Of a stretch of DNA of 64,000 bases, positions 25,862 to 33,817 are shown in pieces (the stretch's first letter is position 1; each line of letters opens with the position of its first letter). Below the pieces are notes generated by a model, which ran no database searches, was not told the origin of the DNA, and worked only from the letters and a program-made list of their open reading frames with translations. The DNA comes from Miltoncostaea oceani (lineage in GTDB: Bacteria > Actinomycetota > Thermoleophilia > Miltoncostaeales > Miltoncostaeaceae): assembly GCF_018141545.1 (NCBI RefSeq), contig NZ_CP064356.1, positions 1,935,001 through 1,999,000 on the forward strand, written 5' to 3'. The position numbers were made by a program, and so were the translations under genes.

Positions 25862-26938
25862 ATGGATCGCCCCACTCTCCACGGCCCGAACACGGGGTCA
25901 CGACCGGTTCTCCGCATGGTCCTCACGGTCCTCGGCGCCGCCGTGCTCGTGGGCGCCCTCGCGGCGATCGGCGGCACCGCGGCCCCCGGGACGCAGGTGC
26001 TCGACGCCCGCCGCGACCAGATCCGGACGCTCGAGGCCGAGGTGCAGCGCATCGACGAGAGCGCGCGCGCCGCCGCCGACGCCCACGCCGCCGCGGTCCG
26101 CCGCGCCGACGAGCTGCAGGCGCGGATCGCCGGGACGAACGCCTCCCTGGCCGAGGCCCGGCGGGCTCACGCGGTCTCGGTGCAGCGCCTCTCCGACCGC
26201 GTCGTCGTCCTCTACCGCACGGGCGACCCGTCGCTGGTGGAGATCGTGCTGAGCTCCGGCGACCTGTCCGACGCCCTCGACGCGCAGCAGGCCCTGGAGC
26301 AGATCGGCGTCAACGACCGGCGCATCGTGGAGCAGCTCGAGGGCACCCGCTCCCGCCTGCGCGGCCTCCGCGCCGAGCTGGAGAGCTCCCGCGCGGGAGT
26401 CGAGGCGAACGTCCGGGAGAAGGCCGCCCGGCTCGCGGACCTCGAGGGGCTGATCGCCGACCGCCGCGCCGCCCTCGGGGAGGCCCGGACGGCCCTCGAC
26501 GCGTTGATCCGCCAGGAGGAGCGGCGCCAGGCCGTCTCCGCCGCGCGGGAGCGCGCCGCCGCGGCCGCCGCCGCCGCGGAGGAGAGCGCCGAGCGCGACC
26601 TCCTGCGTCGCGCGGGCGCCGAGCCGGCCGACCCCGCCACCCCCGCGACCCCGGCGGCGCCCGCCGCGGACCCCGCGCCCGCACCGGCGGCGGCCCCCTC
26701 CGGCGGGGTCTCGGAGCACCTGCAGCGGATCGCCCAGTGCGAGTCCGGCGGCAACCCGACGGCCGTCTCGTCGAGCGGGCTGTACCGCGGCAAGTACCAG
26801 TTCGCCGTCTCCACCTGGCAGGGCCTCGGCGGGACCGGCGACCCCGCGGCCGCCCCGGAGGCCGAGCAGGACCGCATCGCCGCGCTCCTCTACGCCCGGA
26901 GCGGCCCCGCCCCCTGGCCCGTCTGCGGGTACCGGTAG
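25862..26938 (+). CDS. Exported muralytic protein: coiled coil plus Rpf transglycosylase domain
   Basis: 358 residues. A signal anchor (about 18-45) is followed by a long coiled coil (about 48-240) like the CwlO/NlpC-P60 N-terminal region. An Ala/Pro linker leads to a C-terminal transglycosylase-like Rpf domain: IAQCESGGNPTAVSSSGLYRGKYQFAVSTWQGLGG (about 286-320) with catalytic Glu in CESGG. It should cleave peptidoglycan in the envelope, promoting growth or separation. It lies immediately before the primary sigma gene. Confidence 0.9.
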   Translation: MDRPTLHGPNTGSRPVLRMVLTVLGAAVLVGALAAIGGTAAPGTQVLDARRDQIRTLEAEVQRIDESARAAADAHAAAVRRADELQARIAGTNASLAEARRAHAVSVQRLSDRVVVLYRTGDPSLVEIVLSSGDLSDALDAQQALEQIGVNDRRIVEQLEGTRSRLRGLRAELESSRAGVEANVREKAARLADLEGLIADRRAALGEARTALDALIRQEERRQAVSAARERAAAAAAAAEESAERDLLRRAGAEPADPATPATPAAPAADPAPAPAAAPSGGVSEHLQRIAQCESGGNPTAVSSSGLYRGKYQFAVSTWQGLGGTGDPAAAPEAEQDRIAALLYARSGPAPWPVCGYR

Positions 26939-26972
26939 GTCGTGGCGCCGGTTCGCACGGGGCATCTGCCCC

Positions 26973-27001
26973 TTGACGGGGCGGGCGGGTCCGAACATAG
27001 T
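26973..27001 (+). promoter_or_regulatory. Primary-sigma promoter before rpoD
   Basis: TTGACG (26973-26978), 17-base spacer, CATAGT (26996-27001). A leader of about 185 bases follows before ATG 27196; nothing else is recognisable in it. Confidence 0.7.
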
Positions 27002-27195
27002 CTCGGGCTGGCCGATGACGGTCGAGGATCCGGACGGGGCGCCCACGGCGCGCCGTCCCGCCGACGGGGCACCGCGGCACTCGACACCCGACTCTGCCCC
27101 GTGTCCTTCCGCGACCCCGGAGCGCCCTCGTGCGGCCGGTCGCCAGTCGGAGCGGTACGGCCGGACACGTACGGACCACGCGCGAACGGAGACGG

Positions 27196-28278
27196 ATGAC
27201 GACCCAGGCGGTTAGCGGGCTGACGCGGGACGGCGAGCTGCGCGAGCTGATCCAGCGCGGGCAGGAGATGGGCTTCCTCGGCATGGAGGAGGTCGCGGAG
27301 GTCATCGACGGCCTCGGACTCGACGCCGACGCCGTCGAGGCGATCTACCAGCACCTCGAGGAGGCCGGGGTCGATCTGCTGGAGCAGTCGGAGGCCGGCG
27401 CCCGCGCCGCGCAGATGGCCGAGGAGGTCGAGCGTCCGCGCAAGACCACCACGACCGTCGAGCAGACCACCGACGCCCTGCAGCTCTTCCTCAAGGACAT
27501 CGGGCGCGTCCCGCTGCTCACCGCCGCCGACGAGGTCCGCCTCGCGAAGCGCATCGAGCTGGGCGACCAGGCCGCCAAGCAGCAGATGGTCGAGGCCAAC
27601 CTGCGCCTCGTGGTGTCCATCGCCAAGGGCTACCGCGGCCGCGGCCTGCCGTTCCTGGACCTGATCCAGGAGGGCACGCTCGGGCTCGTCCGCGCCGTCG
27701 AGAAGTTCGACTGGCGCCGCGGCTTCAAGTTCTCGACCTACGCGACGTGGTGGATCCGCCAGGCCGTCACCCGCGCCCTCGCCGACAAGGGCCGCACGAT
27801 CCGCATCCCCGTGCACGTCGTCGAGAAGCTCAACCAGATCAGCCGCGCCGAGCGCGTCCTGATCGGGCAGCTCGGCCGCGAGCCCACCGTCGAGGAGATC
27901 GGCGACGCCGCCGGCCTGCCGCCGGACGAGGTCGAGGAGATCCTGCGCTCCGCCCAGCCGACCGTCTCGCTGGAGAAGCCGGTCGGTGAGGAGGAGGAGT
28001 CCGAGCTCGGCCGCTTCCTGGCCGACGAGAACTCCGTCGCCCCCGAGGTGTCCGCCGAGACCAGCCTGCGCGAGCAGGCCCTGCGCGACCTCCTCGACCA
28101 GCTCAGCTACCGGGAGCGCCGCGTGCTGGAGCTCCGGTACGGCCTGCGCGGCGAGAAGCCCCGCACGCTCGACGAGCTCGGCCGCATGTTCAACGTCACC
28201 CGCGAGCGGATCCGCCAGGTCGAGAGCCAGTCGCTGCAGAAGCTCGGCTCGCTGCCGGACTCGGGCCGCCTGGGCTGA
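27196..28278 (+). CDS. rpoD: RNA polymerase primary sigma factor (sigma-70 group 1/2)
   Basis: 360 residues. A short region 1.1-like N-terminus ([40 protein letters not shown]) is followed by region 1.2/2 ([27 protein letters not shown], then [46 protein letters not shown]). Region 3 follows, and region 4.2 reads [27 protein letters not shown]. Directs housekeeping transcription. The region 1.1 and strong promoter suggest the principal sigma factor rather than a stress paralogue. Confidence 0.93.
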   Translation: MTTQAVSGLTRDGELRELIQRGQEMGFLGMEEVAEVIDGLGLDADAVEAIYQHLEEAGVDLLEQSEAGARAAQMAEEVERPRKTTTTVEQTTDALQLFLKDIGRVPLLTAADEVRLAKRIELGDQAAKQQMVEANLRLVVSIAKGYRGRGLPFLDLIQEGTLGLVRAVEKFDWRRGFKFSTYATWWIRQAVTRALADKGRTIRIPVHVVEKLNQISRAERVLIGQLGREPTVEEIGDAAGLPPDEVEEILRSAQPTVSLEKPVGEEEESELGRFLADENSVAPEVSAETSLREQALRDLLDQLSYRERRVLELRYGLRGEKPRTLDELGRMFNVTRERIRQVESQSLQKLGSLPDSGRLG

Positions 28279-28316
28279 CCCCTCCCCCGCTGCGGCGGGG
28301 CACGGGCGCATCACAC

Positions 28317-28351
28317 GACGCCGGCCGCGGGGCTCCCCCGCGGCCGGCGTC
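28317..28351. terminator. Bidirectional hairpin between rpoD and yqgE
   Basis: A 16-bp perfect stem: GACGCCGGCCGCGGGG (28317-28332) and its complement (28336-28351) around a CTC loop. It lies between convergent genes. A smaller CCCCGC/GCGGGG hairpin precedes it at about 28285-28300. Confidence 0.8.
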
Positions 28352-28390
28352 GGTCGTCGACGGCACCACCCGGCCGCGGGGGGCGAGGGG

Positions 28391-28951
28391 TCAGTTCATG
28401 CGGGGGTCGCGCGGCATGCGCGCGATGAGGCGCCAGGAGCCGCCCTTGCGCTCCATCACGCGGGCCCAGAGGCCGTCGTGGTCGTCGGTGAAGACGTCCT
28501 CCGCCTCGGCGGCCGCGTCGATCCAGGCCTCCTCCTCCAGCTCGCGCTCCAGCTGGCCGCCCGCCCACCCGGCGTAGCCGCCGAACGCGCGGATGGCGCG
28601 GAGCCCGCCGGAGCCGCCGGCGGCGGCCTCGGGGTCGACGATGCCGACCGACCCGAACGCGAGGTTCGCGGCGGCGGGGGGGTCGGTGAAGTCGGCGAGC
28701 AGGATCACGGCCTCCGGCTGGACGGGTCCGCCCTCGAAGACGCGCTCGTCCCCCGGCATCAGCTCGGCGAGGTGCGCCGGCAGCGCCTCGCGCGACACGA
28801 GCGGCGTCGGCCGGTTCAGCACCAGTCCGAGCGCGCCGTCGGCCGAGTGCTCGAGCATCAGGACGACGGCCCGGGCGAAGTTCGGGTCGACGAGCGCGGG
28901 GGCGGCGACGAGCAGCCGTCCGCGGCGGTTGGGCGGACCCTCCGTGCTCAC
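28391..28951 (-). CDS. YqgE/AlgH family protein
   Basis: 186 residues. The family pattern is complete: GRLLVAAPALVDPNFARAVVLMLEHSADGALGLVLNRPT, then VFEGGPVQPEAVILL and FGGYAGWAGGQLERELEEEAW. Function is uncertain despite broad conservation. GTG 28951 overlaps the upstream small gene (GTGA). Confidence 0.92.
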   Translation of the reverse strand: MSTEGPPNRRGRLLVAAPALVDPNFARAVVLMLEHSADGALGLVLNRPTPLVSREALPAHLAELMPGDERVFEGGPVQPEAVILLADFTDPPAAANLAFGSVGIVDPEAAAGGSGGLRAIRAFGGYAGWAGGQLERELEEEAWIDAAAEAEDVFTDDHDGLWARVMERKGGSWRLIARMPRDPRMN

Positions 28952-29223
28952 GGGAACATCTCCCCCACCAGGTCGGTGAAGTCGGCGAGCTCGTCGCGGT
29001 CCCGGGACACGCAGGCCGCGAGGACGCCGTCGAACACCTGTGACGGGATCGGGCCGAACAGCCCGGAGGCCGCGGCGAAGATCCCCTTCAGCCGGCGCGC
29101 CTCGTCGGCGGCGCCGGTCCAGTCGTCCTGATCCACCAAGGCGCGGACGCGCTCGAGGCCGCCCCGGGCGACCTCGCGGTAGCTGGTGGGCTCACCGTCC
29201 GCGCGGGCGGACGGCCGGGTCAC
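28948..29223 (-). CDS. Small hypothetical protein, 91 residues
   Basis: Predicted all-helical cytoplasmic protein (YREVARGGLERVRALVDQDDWTGAADEARRLKGIFAAASGLFGP), not recognised. GTG 29223 overlaps the stop of the upstream membrane gene, and its own stop overlaps yqgE, so the three are one translationally coupled unit. Confidence 0.7.
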   Translation of the reverse strand: MTRPSARADGEPTSYREVARGGLERVRALVDQDDWTGAADEARRLKGIFAAASGLFGPIPSQVFDGVLAACVSRDRDELADFTDLVGEMFP

Positions 29224-29480
29224 CCCGTGGTGCGCTTCCGGGAGCGGGACTGGCCGAGGTTGTAGATCGCCCCGCCGAGCACCAGGAGGATCGACGCGAG
29301 GAGCAGGAGCCAGAAGACCGGCATGTGGTTCGCGAGCTCGTCGCCCATGTCCTTCACGGCGAAGCCGAAGCAGAACCAGGACAGCGCCACGATCAGGAGG
29401 GTCCCGGCGGCGCGGAACGGCCACGTGGCCGGGAGACCCTCGTACTTCGAGTTGTGCGCCAACGTCGGTCCTTTCCCCAC
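29220..29480 (-). CDS. Small two-helix membrane protein
   Basis: 86 residues with two hydrophobic segments (about 24-43 and 54-74) and a basic C-terminus SRSRKRTTG. Start alternatives are GTG 29480 and TTG 29462; AAGGA six bases before the TTG makes the shorter 80-residue form likely. Not recognised. First gene of the yqgE unit. Confidence 0.68.
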   Translation of the reverse strand: MGKGPTLAHNSKYEGLPATWPFRAAGTLLIVALSWFCFGFAVKDMGDELANHMPVFWLLLLASILLVLGGAIYNLGQSRSRKRTTG

Positions 29481-29568
29481 GTCTCTGCGAGCGGTCGAAG
29501 GCTACCACGGGGTCCGGCGGGCATCCGTGCCCACCGGACCCCGCGGCGCGGGCGGATCGTCCCCGGCG

Positions 29569-30114
29569 TCAGGCGGCGGGGACGGCGGCGACCAGCTCCG
29601 CGACGGGGGTCAGCTCGGCGGCGTAGATCGCCTGGAGGTACGCGAGGCCGGAGTCGTGGTCCTCCTGCGTGAAGGAGTCGACGGCGTCGGGCGGCACGAT
29701 GATCCGGTACCCGCGGTAGAGCGCGTCGGCGGACGTGTGCCGCACGCAGATGTGCGTGTGCTGGCCGCAGAGGATCACGGTGTCGACGCCGTTCTGCCGC
29801 AGCAGGGCGTCGAGGCCCGTCTCGTGGAAGGCCGAGTAGAAGCGCTTCGGCAGCTCCACGTCGCCGTCCTGCGGCGCGAGCTCGCCGATGACGCGGGCGC
29901 CGGGGCTGCCCGCCAGGGCGTGCGGGCCCCAGACGCGCTCCTCGAAGTCGCCAGGGAGGTGGGCGTCGTTGGCGTAGACGACGGGCCACCCGCGCTCGCG
30001 GGCGTGGGCGGCGAGGGTGGCGATGGACGGGATGATGCGCGCGGAGCGGGGGTTCGCCAGCGCGCCGGTGACGAAGTCGTCGAGCATGTCGACGATCACG
30101 ACGGCGGGGTTCAC
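29569..30114 (-). CDS. Isochorismatase-family cysteine hydrolase, nicotinamidase-like
   Basis: 181 residues. The family's Asp-Lys-Cys triad is visible: VDMLDDF (Asp9), LPKRFYSAF (Lys) and the Cys in HTHICVRHTSADA. Its gene overlaps nrtR by four bases and is second in that operon. With NrtR as partner, nicotinamide deamidation for NAD salvage is the likeliest role. Metal-ligand spacing (NDAHLPGDFEERVWGPH) differs from classical PncA, so substrate is not certain. Confidence 0.85.
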   Translation of the reverse strand: MNPAVVIVDMLDDFVTGALANPRSARIIPSIATLAAHARERGWPVVYANDAHLPGDFEERVWGPHALAGSPGARVIGELAPQDGDVELPKRFYSAFHETGLDALLRQNGVDTVILCGQHTHICVRHTSADALYRGYRIIVPPDAVDSFTQEDHDSGLAYLQAIYAAELTPVAELVAAVPAA

Positions 30115-30788
30115 GGTGTCCCTCCTGGTGTGCCGATGGGGCCGGCGATCGCGCGCGCGATGCGGCGCTCGCGGGCGAGGACCTGGAAGTCGCCGGCGGC
30201 GGAGCGGTAGAGGCCCGCGGGTCGGCCGGGGCCGTCGGCGCGGGCGCGGCCGACCGCCTCGACGACCCCGGCCGCCAGCACGTCGCGCCGGAAGTTGCGG
30301 GTGTCGAGCTCGTGGCCGAGGACGGCCTCATAGACCGTCTGGAGCTCGCCGAGGGTGAACGTCTCGGGGAGCAGCTGCAGGGCGATCGGCGCGTACGCCG
30401 CCTTCGCCCGGAGGCGCGCGACGCCGTAGCCGAGGACCTCCGCGCCCTCCGCCCCGAGGGCGGGGCCGTCGTCGGTCGGGAACCACCGCACCTCCACGAC
30501 GCCCGGCCCGGGCGTCAGGGGGTGCCGGTCGGCGTCCACGAGGGCGAGGTGGGCCACGCTGACGCCCTCCCCCCCGTCCCGGTCGAAGGTGTAGAGCTGC
30601 TCGAGGGCGACGCCCCGCACGCCCGTCTGCTCGGCGAGCGCGCGGTGCGCGGCGGCCTCGAGGGTGGCCCCGGGCGGCACGGCCAGGCCGGGCAGGGCCC
30701 AGACGCTCCCGGGCAGCCGGACGAGCAGCGCGTGGGTCGTCCCCTCGCGCACGCTCACCACCACCAGCTCGACCCGGACATTTTTCAT
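30111..30788 (-). CDS. nrtR: NrtR-type Nudix transcriptional regulator of NAD metabolism
   Basis: 225 residues. An N-terminal Nudix-like domain (VELVVVSVREGTTHALLVRLPGSVWALPGLAVPPGATLEAAAHRALAEQTG) lacks the full catalytic Nudix box, as usual for NrtR. A C-terminal winged helix follows (LPETFTLGELQTVYEAVLGHELDTRNFRRDVLAAG). The family senses ADP-ribose and represses NAD genes. An inverted repeat spans its own promoter, so it is probably autoregulated together with the nicotinamidase-like gene. Confidence 0.9.
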   Translation of the reverse strand: MKNVRVELVVVSVREGTTHALLVRLPGSVWALPGLAVPPGATLEAAAHRALAEQTGVRGVALEQLYTFDRDGGEGVSVAHLALVDADRHPLTPGPGVVEVRWFPTDDGPALGAEGAEVLGYGVARLRAKAAYAPIALQLLPETFTLGELQTVYEAVLGHELDTRNFRRDVLAAGVVEAVGRARADGPGRPAGLYRSAAGDFQVLARERRIARAIAGPIGTPGGTP

Positions 30789-30795
30789 GTCGTCA

Positions 30796-30825
30796 CGACA
30801 ATAACGCGGGATCGAATTATTGTCG
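30796..30825 (-). promoter_or_regulatory. NrtR operator over the nrtR promoter
   Basis: CGACAATAA (30796-30804) and TTATTGTCG (30817-30825) form a perfect 9-bp inverted repeat with 12-base spacer. On the minus strand the arms contain the -35 TCGACA and -10 TATTGT (17-base spacing). A second nested palindrome TGTCG-TCA-CGACA (30788-30800) reaches the ATG. Occupancy would block the promoter. Confidence 0.72.
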
Positions 30826-31731
30826 AGCGTCGGCCTCCGCGGTGCGCGTCCCGTCGGCCCACAGGGCGAGCCCCTCGACGAGGTCGTCCCGCCAGCCCAG
30901 CATCCCCCAGAGCCCGACCGCGCCCGGATCGCCCACGACCGGCGCGATCGGCAGGTCGACGTCGAGGCGGGCCGCGAGCGCGGGACGACCGGACGTCGCC
31001 CGGGCGGCCTCGGCGCAGAGCGCCAATTGGCGTCGTGCGAGGTCGATGTCCGCCCGGGGGTCGGGCGACGGCCCGGAGTGGGCCAGCAGCAGGGCCGTGG
31101 GGTCGAGGGCGGCGAGGCGGGCGAGGCTGGCGTCGCCGGCCGCCGGGTCCACGTCGGGCGGCGGCAGGGCCGGGTGCAGGCCGGCGCCCGCCATGCGCAC
31201 GCCGACGGCGTCGCCGGCGATGACGGCGCCGCTGCCCTCGTGGAGGAGGGAGGCGTGGTGGCGGGCGTGCCCGGGCGTGTGGAGGAGGCGCAGGGCGCCC
31301 CCGCCGCCGAGGTCGATGCGGTGCCCGTCGGGGGCCGCGACGATCCGCTCGGCCGGGGTCGGGTCGATACCGCCGTAGATCGACCAGCGGTGGCGGTACA
31401 CGGCGACCGACCCGGCGAGCAGGCGCCCCGGCTCCGCCAGGTGCCGGGCGCCGCGTTCGTGCACGACGACCGTGGCCCGCGGGAACGCGTGGGCCAGGAT
31501 CCCGGTCGCCCCGCAGTGGTCGAGGTGCACGTGCGTCGGGACGATCCACGCGAGGTCGTCCGGGCCCATGCCCCGGGAGGCGAGGGCGGCGCGCACGACC
31601 GCCGCCGTCGTGCGGGCCCCCGGGTCGACGAGCGCGGGCCGGGGACCGTCGACGAGGTAGGCGGTGGTGATGCCCGGGCGTCCCGCCAGGAGCGTGTCGA
31701 TCATCGTGATCCCGGGCGGGGCCTCCTGCAC
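30817..31731 (-). CDS. MBL-fold metallo-hydrolase
   Basis: 304 residues (294 if ATG 31704 is used). Metal motif THVHLDHCG, then HTPGHARHHASLLH and GDAVGVRM complete the beta-lactamase-fold ligand set, closest in style to glyoxalase-II/RNase Z-like hydrolases. The palindrome CGCCAATTGGCG occurs in its coding sequence at 31021-31032 (Arg-Gln-Leu-Ala). GTG 31731 is divergent from rpiA with only 29 bases between starts. Substrate unknown. Confidence 0.85.
   Translation of the reverse strand: MQEAPPGITMIDTLLAGRPGITTAYLVDGPRPALVDPGARTTAAVVRAALASRGMGPDDLAWIVPTHVHLDHCGATGILAHAFPRATVVVHERGARHLAEPGRLLAGSVAVYRHRWSIYGGIDPTPAERIVAAPDGHRIDLGGGGALRLLHTPGHARHHASLLHEGSGAVIAGDAVGVRMAGAGLHPALPPPDVDPAAGDASLARLAALDPTALLLAHSGPSPDPRADIDLARRQLALCAEAARATSGRPALAARLDVDLPIAPVVGDPGAVGLWGMLGWRDDLVEGLALWADGTRTAEADARQ
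31021..31032. repeat. Palindrome CGCCAATTGGCG in metallo-hydrolase gene
   Basis: Third coding copy, again encoding Arg-Gln-Leu-Ala. A one-mismatch version, CGCCAATCGGCG, is at 10688-10699 in the LLM oxidoreductase gene. Confidence 0.7.
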
Positions 31732-31746
31732 GGCCGGATCGTCGCA

Positions 31747-31752
31747 TAGCCT
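31747..31752 (+). promoter_or_regulatory. -10 box TAGCCT before rpiA
   Basis: TAGCCT lies eight bases before GTG 31761 in the 29-base divergent gap; leaderless start suggested. Confidence 0.4.
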
Positions 31753-31760
31753 TCCGTCCC

Positions 31761-32417
31761 GTGGAGGACGGGCGCCAACGCGCGTGGGCCGCGGCCGGTG
31801 AGGCCGCCGCCGCGCGCATCGAGGACGGGATGCGGGTCGGGCTCGGCACGGGCCGCGCCGCCGCCGCGGGCATCCGCGCGCTCGGGCTCCGCGTGGCGGG
31901 GGGCCTGCGCTGCACCGGCGTGCCGACGTCGCGGGCGAGCGCCGCCCTGGCGCGCGAGCTCGGGATCCCCCTCGGCCGCATGGGCCCGCCGCTCGACCTG
32001 GCGTTCGACGGGGCGGACGCCGTCGACCCGGGCGGGCTCGTCATCAAGGGCGCCGGGGGCGCGATGGTGCGCGAGCGCATCGTGGCCGACGCCGCCGCCC
32101 TGTTCCTGGTGCTCGTGGACGGCCCGAAGGTGGTGCCGCGGCTCGACGCCTGGGGTGTCCTGCCGGTGGCGGTCGTCCCCTTCGGCGCGGCCCGGGTGCT
32201 CGGGGAGCTGGCCGACGTGGGCGCCGTCCGGCGTCCGGGGCTCAACGACGACGGGCTCGTGATCCTCGACCTGCAGGTGCCGGCGGGCGCCGACTGGGTG
32301 GCGCTCGCCGAACGGGTGGACGGCCTCGCCGGGGTCGTGGACCACGGGCTGTTCCGCGTCCCCCTCGCGAACGTCCTGGTGGGCGCCCCCGACGGAGGGT
32401 GCGCCCCGGCGGGGTAG
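31761..32417 (+). CDS. rpiA: Ribose-5-phosphate isomerase A
   Basis: 218 residues. Interconverts ribose 5-phosphate and ribulose 5-phosphate. Motifs: GLGTGRAAAAG (family GTGST, altered), the catalytic DLAFDGADAVD, and KGAGGAMVRERIVADAA with the conserved Lys and Glu. The changed GTGST loop and short length mark it as divergent, but the Asp, Lys and Glu of the active site remain. First gene of a run with murT; the murT start has its own -10 box. Confidence 0.85.
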   Translation: MEDGRQRAWAAAGEAAAARIEDGMRVGLGTGRAAAAGIRALGLRVAGGLRCTGVPTSRASAALARELGIPLGRMGPPLDLAFDGADAVDPGGLVIKGAGGAMVRERIVADAAALFLVLVDGPKVVPRLDAWGVLPVAVVPFGAARVLGELADVGAVRRPGLNDDGLVILDLQVPAGADWVALAERVDGLAGVVDHGLFRVPLANVLVGAPDGGCAPAG

Positions 32418-32431
32418 CCGGGGGACGCCGC

Positions 32432-32437
32432 TACGAT
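32432..32437 (+). promoter_or_regulatory. -10 box TACGAT before murT
   Basis: TACGAT lies six bases before ATG 32444 with no ribosome-binding site: probable leaderless transcript start of the murT operon. Confidence 0.5.
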
Positions 32438-32443
32438 CCCCCG

Positions 32444-33817
32444 ATGCCCGCGCCCTCGCTGACGATCGCCCGCGCCGCCGGAACGCTCTCGCGCCGGCTC
32501 GGCCGCGGCGGCGGGACGAGCCTGCCCGGCAAGCTGCTGCTGCGGATGCGCCCCGGGGCGCTGGCCGAGCTGGGCGGCGCCCTGCCGCGGGGCGTGACGG
32601 TGGTGTCGGCCACCAACGGCAAGACGACGACGTCGCGCCTGCTGGCCGACTGCGCCCGCGCCGCGGGATGGGAGCTCGTGGCGAACACCTCCGGCGCCAA
32701 CCTGCTGTCGGGCCTGGCGACCGCCCTGCTCGAGGCCCGCGGCCGGCGGCCCGCCCCCGACGCCGGCCTGTTCGAGGTCGACGAGGCCGCCCTCGTCGAG
32801 GTCACCCGCCAGCTCCACCCTCGCGTGCTGCTGCTGATGAACCTGTTCCGCGACCAGCTCGACCGGTACGGCGAGCTGGAGCACCTCGCCGCGATCTGGA
32901 CGACGATGGTCGCCGGGCTGCCGCCGGACGCCGTCCCGGTGCTGAACGCCGACGACCCCGCGATCGCCGCCCTCGGGACCGGGCGTCCCGGCGTCGTCAC
33001 CTTCGGCATCGACGACCCCGGCATGGCACTCCCCTCCCTCCCCCACGCCGCCGACTCGACCCGCTGCCGCGTGTGCGAGGCCCCCCTGACGTACACGCTG
33101 GTCACGATCGGCCACCTGGGCCACTGGAGCTGCGACGCGTGCGGCGCCGCCCGGCCCGTGCCCGACGTGCGGGCGACCCGCGTCGAGCTGCGGGGGGCGC
33201 ACGGCATCGCCGTGACGATCGCGACGCCCGAGGGCGAGGTGGCCGTGGAGCTGCCGCTGCCGGGGCTGCACAACGCCTACAACGTCACCGCCGCCACGGC
33301 GGGGGCGCTGGCGATGGGGATCCCGGTCGAGGCGATCCGCCGGGGCCTCGCCACGACCACGGCGGCGTTCGGGCGCGGCGAGCGGGTGGTGCTCGACGGC
33401 CGCGAGCTGGTGCTGCTGCTCGCGAAGAACCCGACGGGGGCGAACGAGACGGTCCGCACCGTCCTGCTCGACCCGGAGCCGCCGCACCTGCTGATCGCCC
33501 TCAACGACCGCACCGCCGACGGGCACGACGTGTCGTGGATCTGGGACGTCGACTACGAGCCGCTGCTGGAGCGGGCCGCGTCGCTCACCCTGACCGGGGA
33601 CCGCGCCTACGACCTCGCCCTGCGGATGCGGTACGCGGGGGTGCCGGACGACGCGATGACCGTCGAGCCCGACCCGGAGCGGGCCCTCGACCGCGCGGTG
33701 GCGGCGGTGCCGGACGGCGGGACCCTCTACGTGCTCCCCACCTACACGGCGATGCTCGGCCTGCGCGAGACGCTCGTGCGGCGCGGGGCGGCCGAGGCGT
33801 TCTGGCGTGAGCGATGA
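32444..33817 (+). CDS. murT: Lipid II isoglutaminyl synthase, Mur-ligase subunit MurT
   Basis: 457 residues. With GatD it amidates the D-Glu of lipid II in the cytoplasm. ATP motif SATNGKTTTSRL (55-66), then a Mur-ligase centre. An inserted zinc ribbon has cysteines near 207, 210, 229 and 232 (CRVCEAPL and HWSCDACG), characteristic of MurT, and a C-terminal DUF1727 domain follows. The GatD partner is two genes downstream; the methyltransferase gene in between is unusual. Confidence 0.94.
   Translation: MPAPSLTIARAAGTLSRRLGRGGGTSLPGKLLLRMRPGALAELGGALPRGVTVVSATNGKTTTSRLLADCARAAGWELVANTSGANLLSGLATALLEARGRRPAPDAGLFEVDEAALVEVTRQLHPRVLLLMNLFRDQLDRYGELEHLAAIWTTMVAGLPPDAVPVLNADDPAIAALGTGRPGVVTFGIDDPGMALPSLPHAADSTRCRVCEAPLTYTLVTIGHLGHWSCDACGAARPVPDVRATRVELRGAHGIAVTIATPEGEVAVELPLPGLHNAYNVTAATAGALAMGIPVEAIRRGLATTTAAFGRGERVVLDGRELVLLLAKNPTGANETVRTVLLDPEPPHLLIALNDRTADGHDVSWIWDVDYEPLLERAASLTLTGDRAYDLALRMRYAGVPDDAMTVEPDPERALDRAVAAVPDGGTLYVLPTYTAMLGLRETLVRRGAAEAFWRER

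Noticed and set aside
26959-26972. GGGGCA-TC-TGCCCC hairpin as terminator of the Rpf gene
   Set aside because: Six-bp stem with a two-base loop, too weak.
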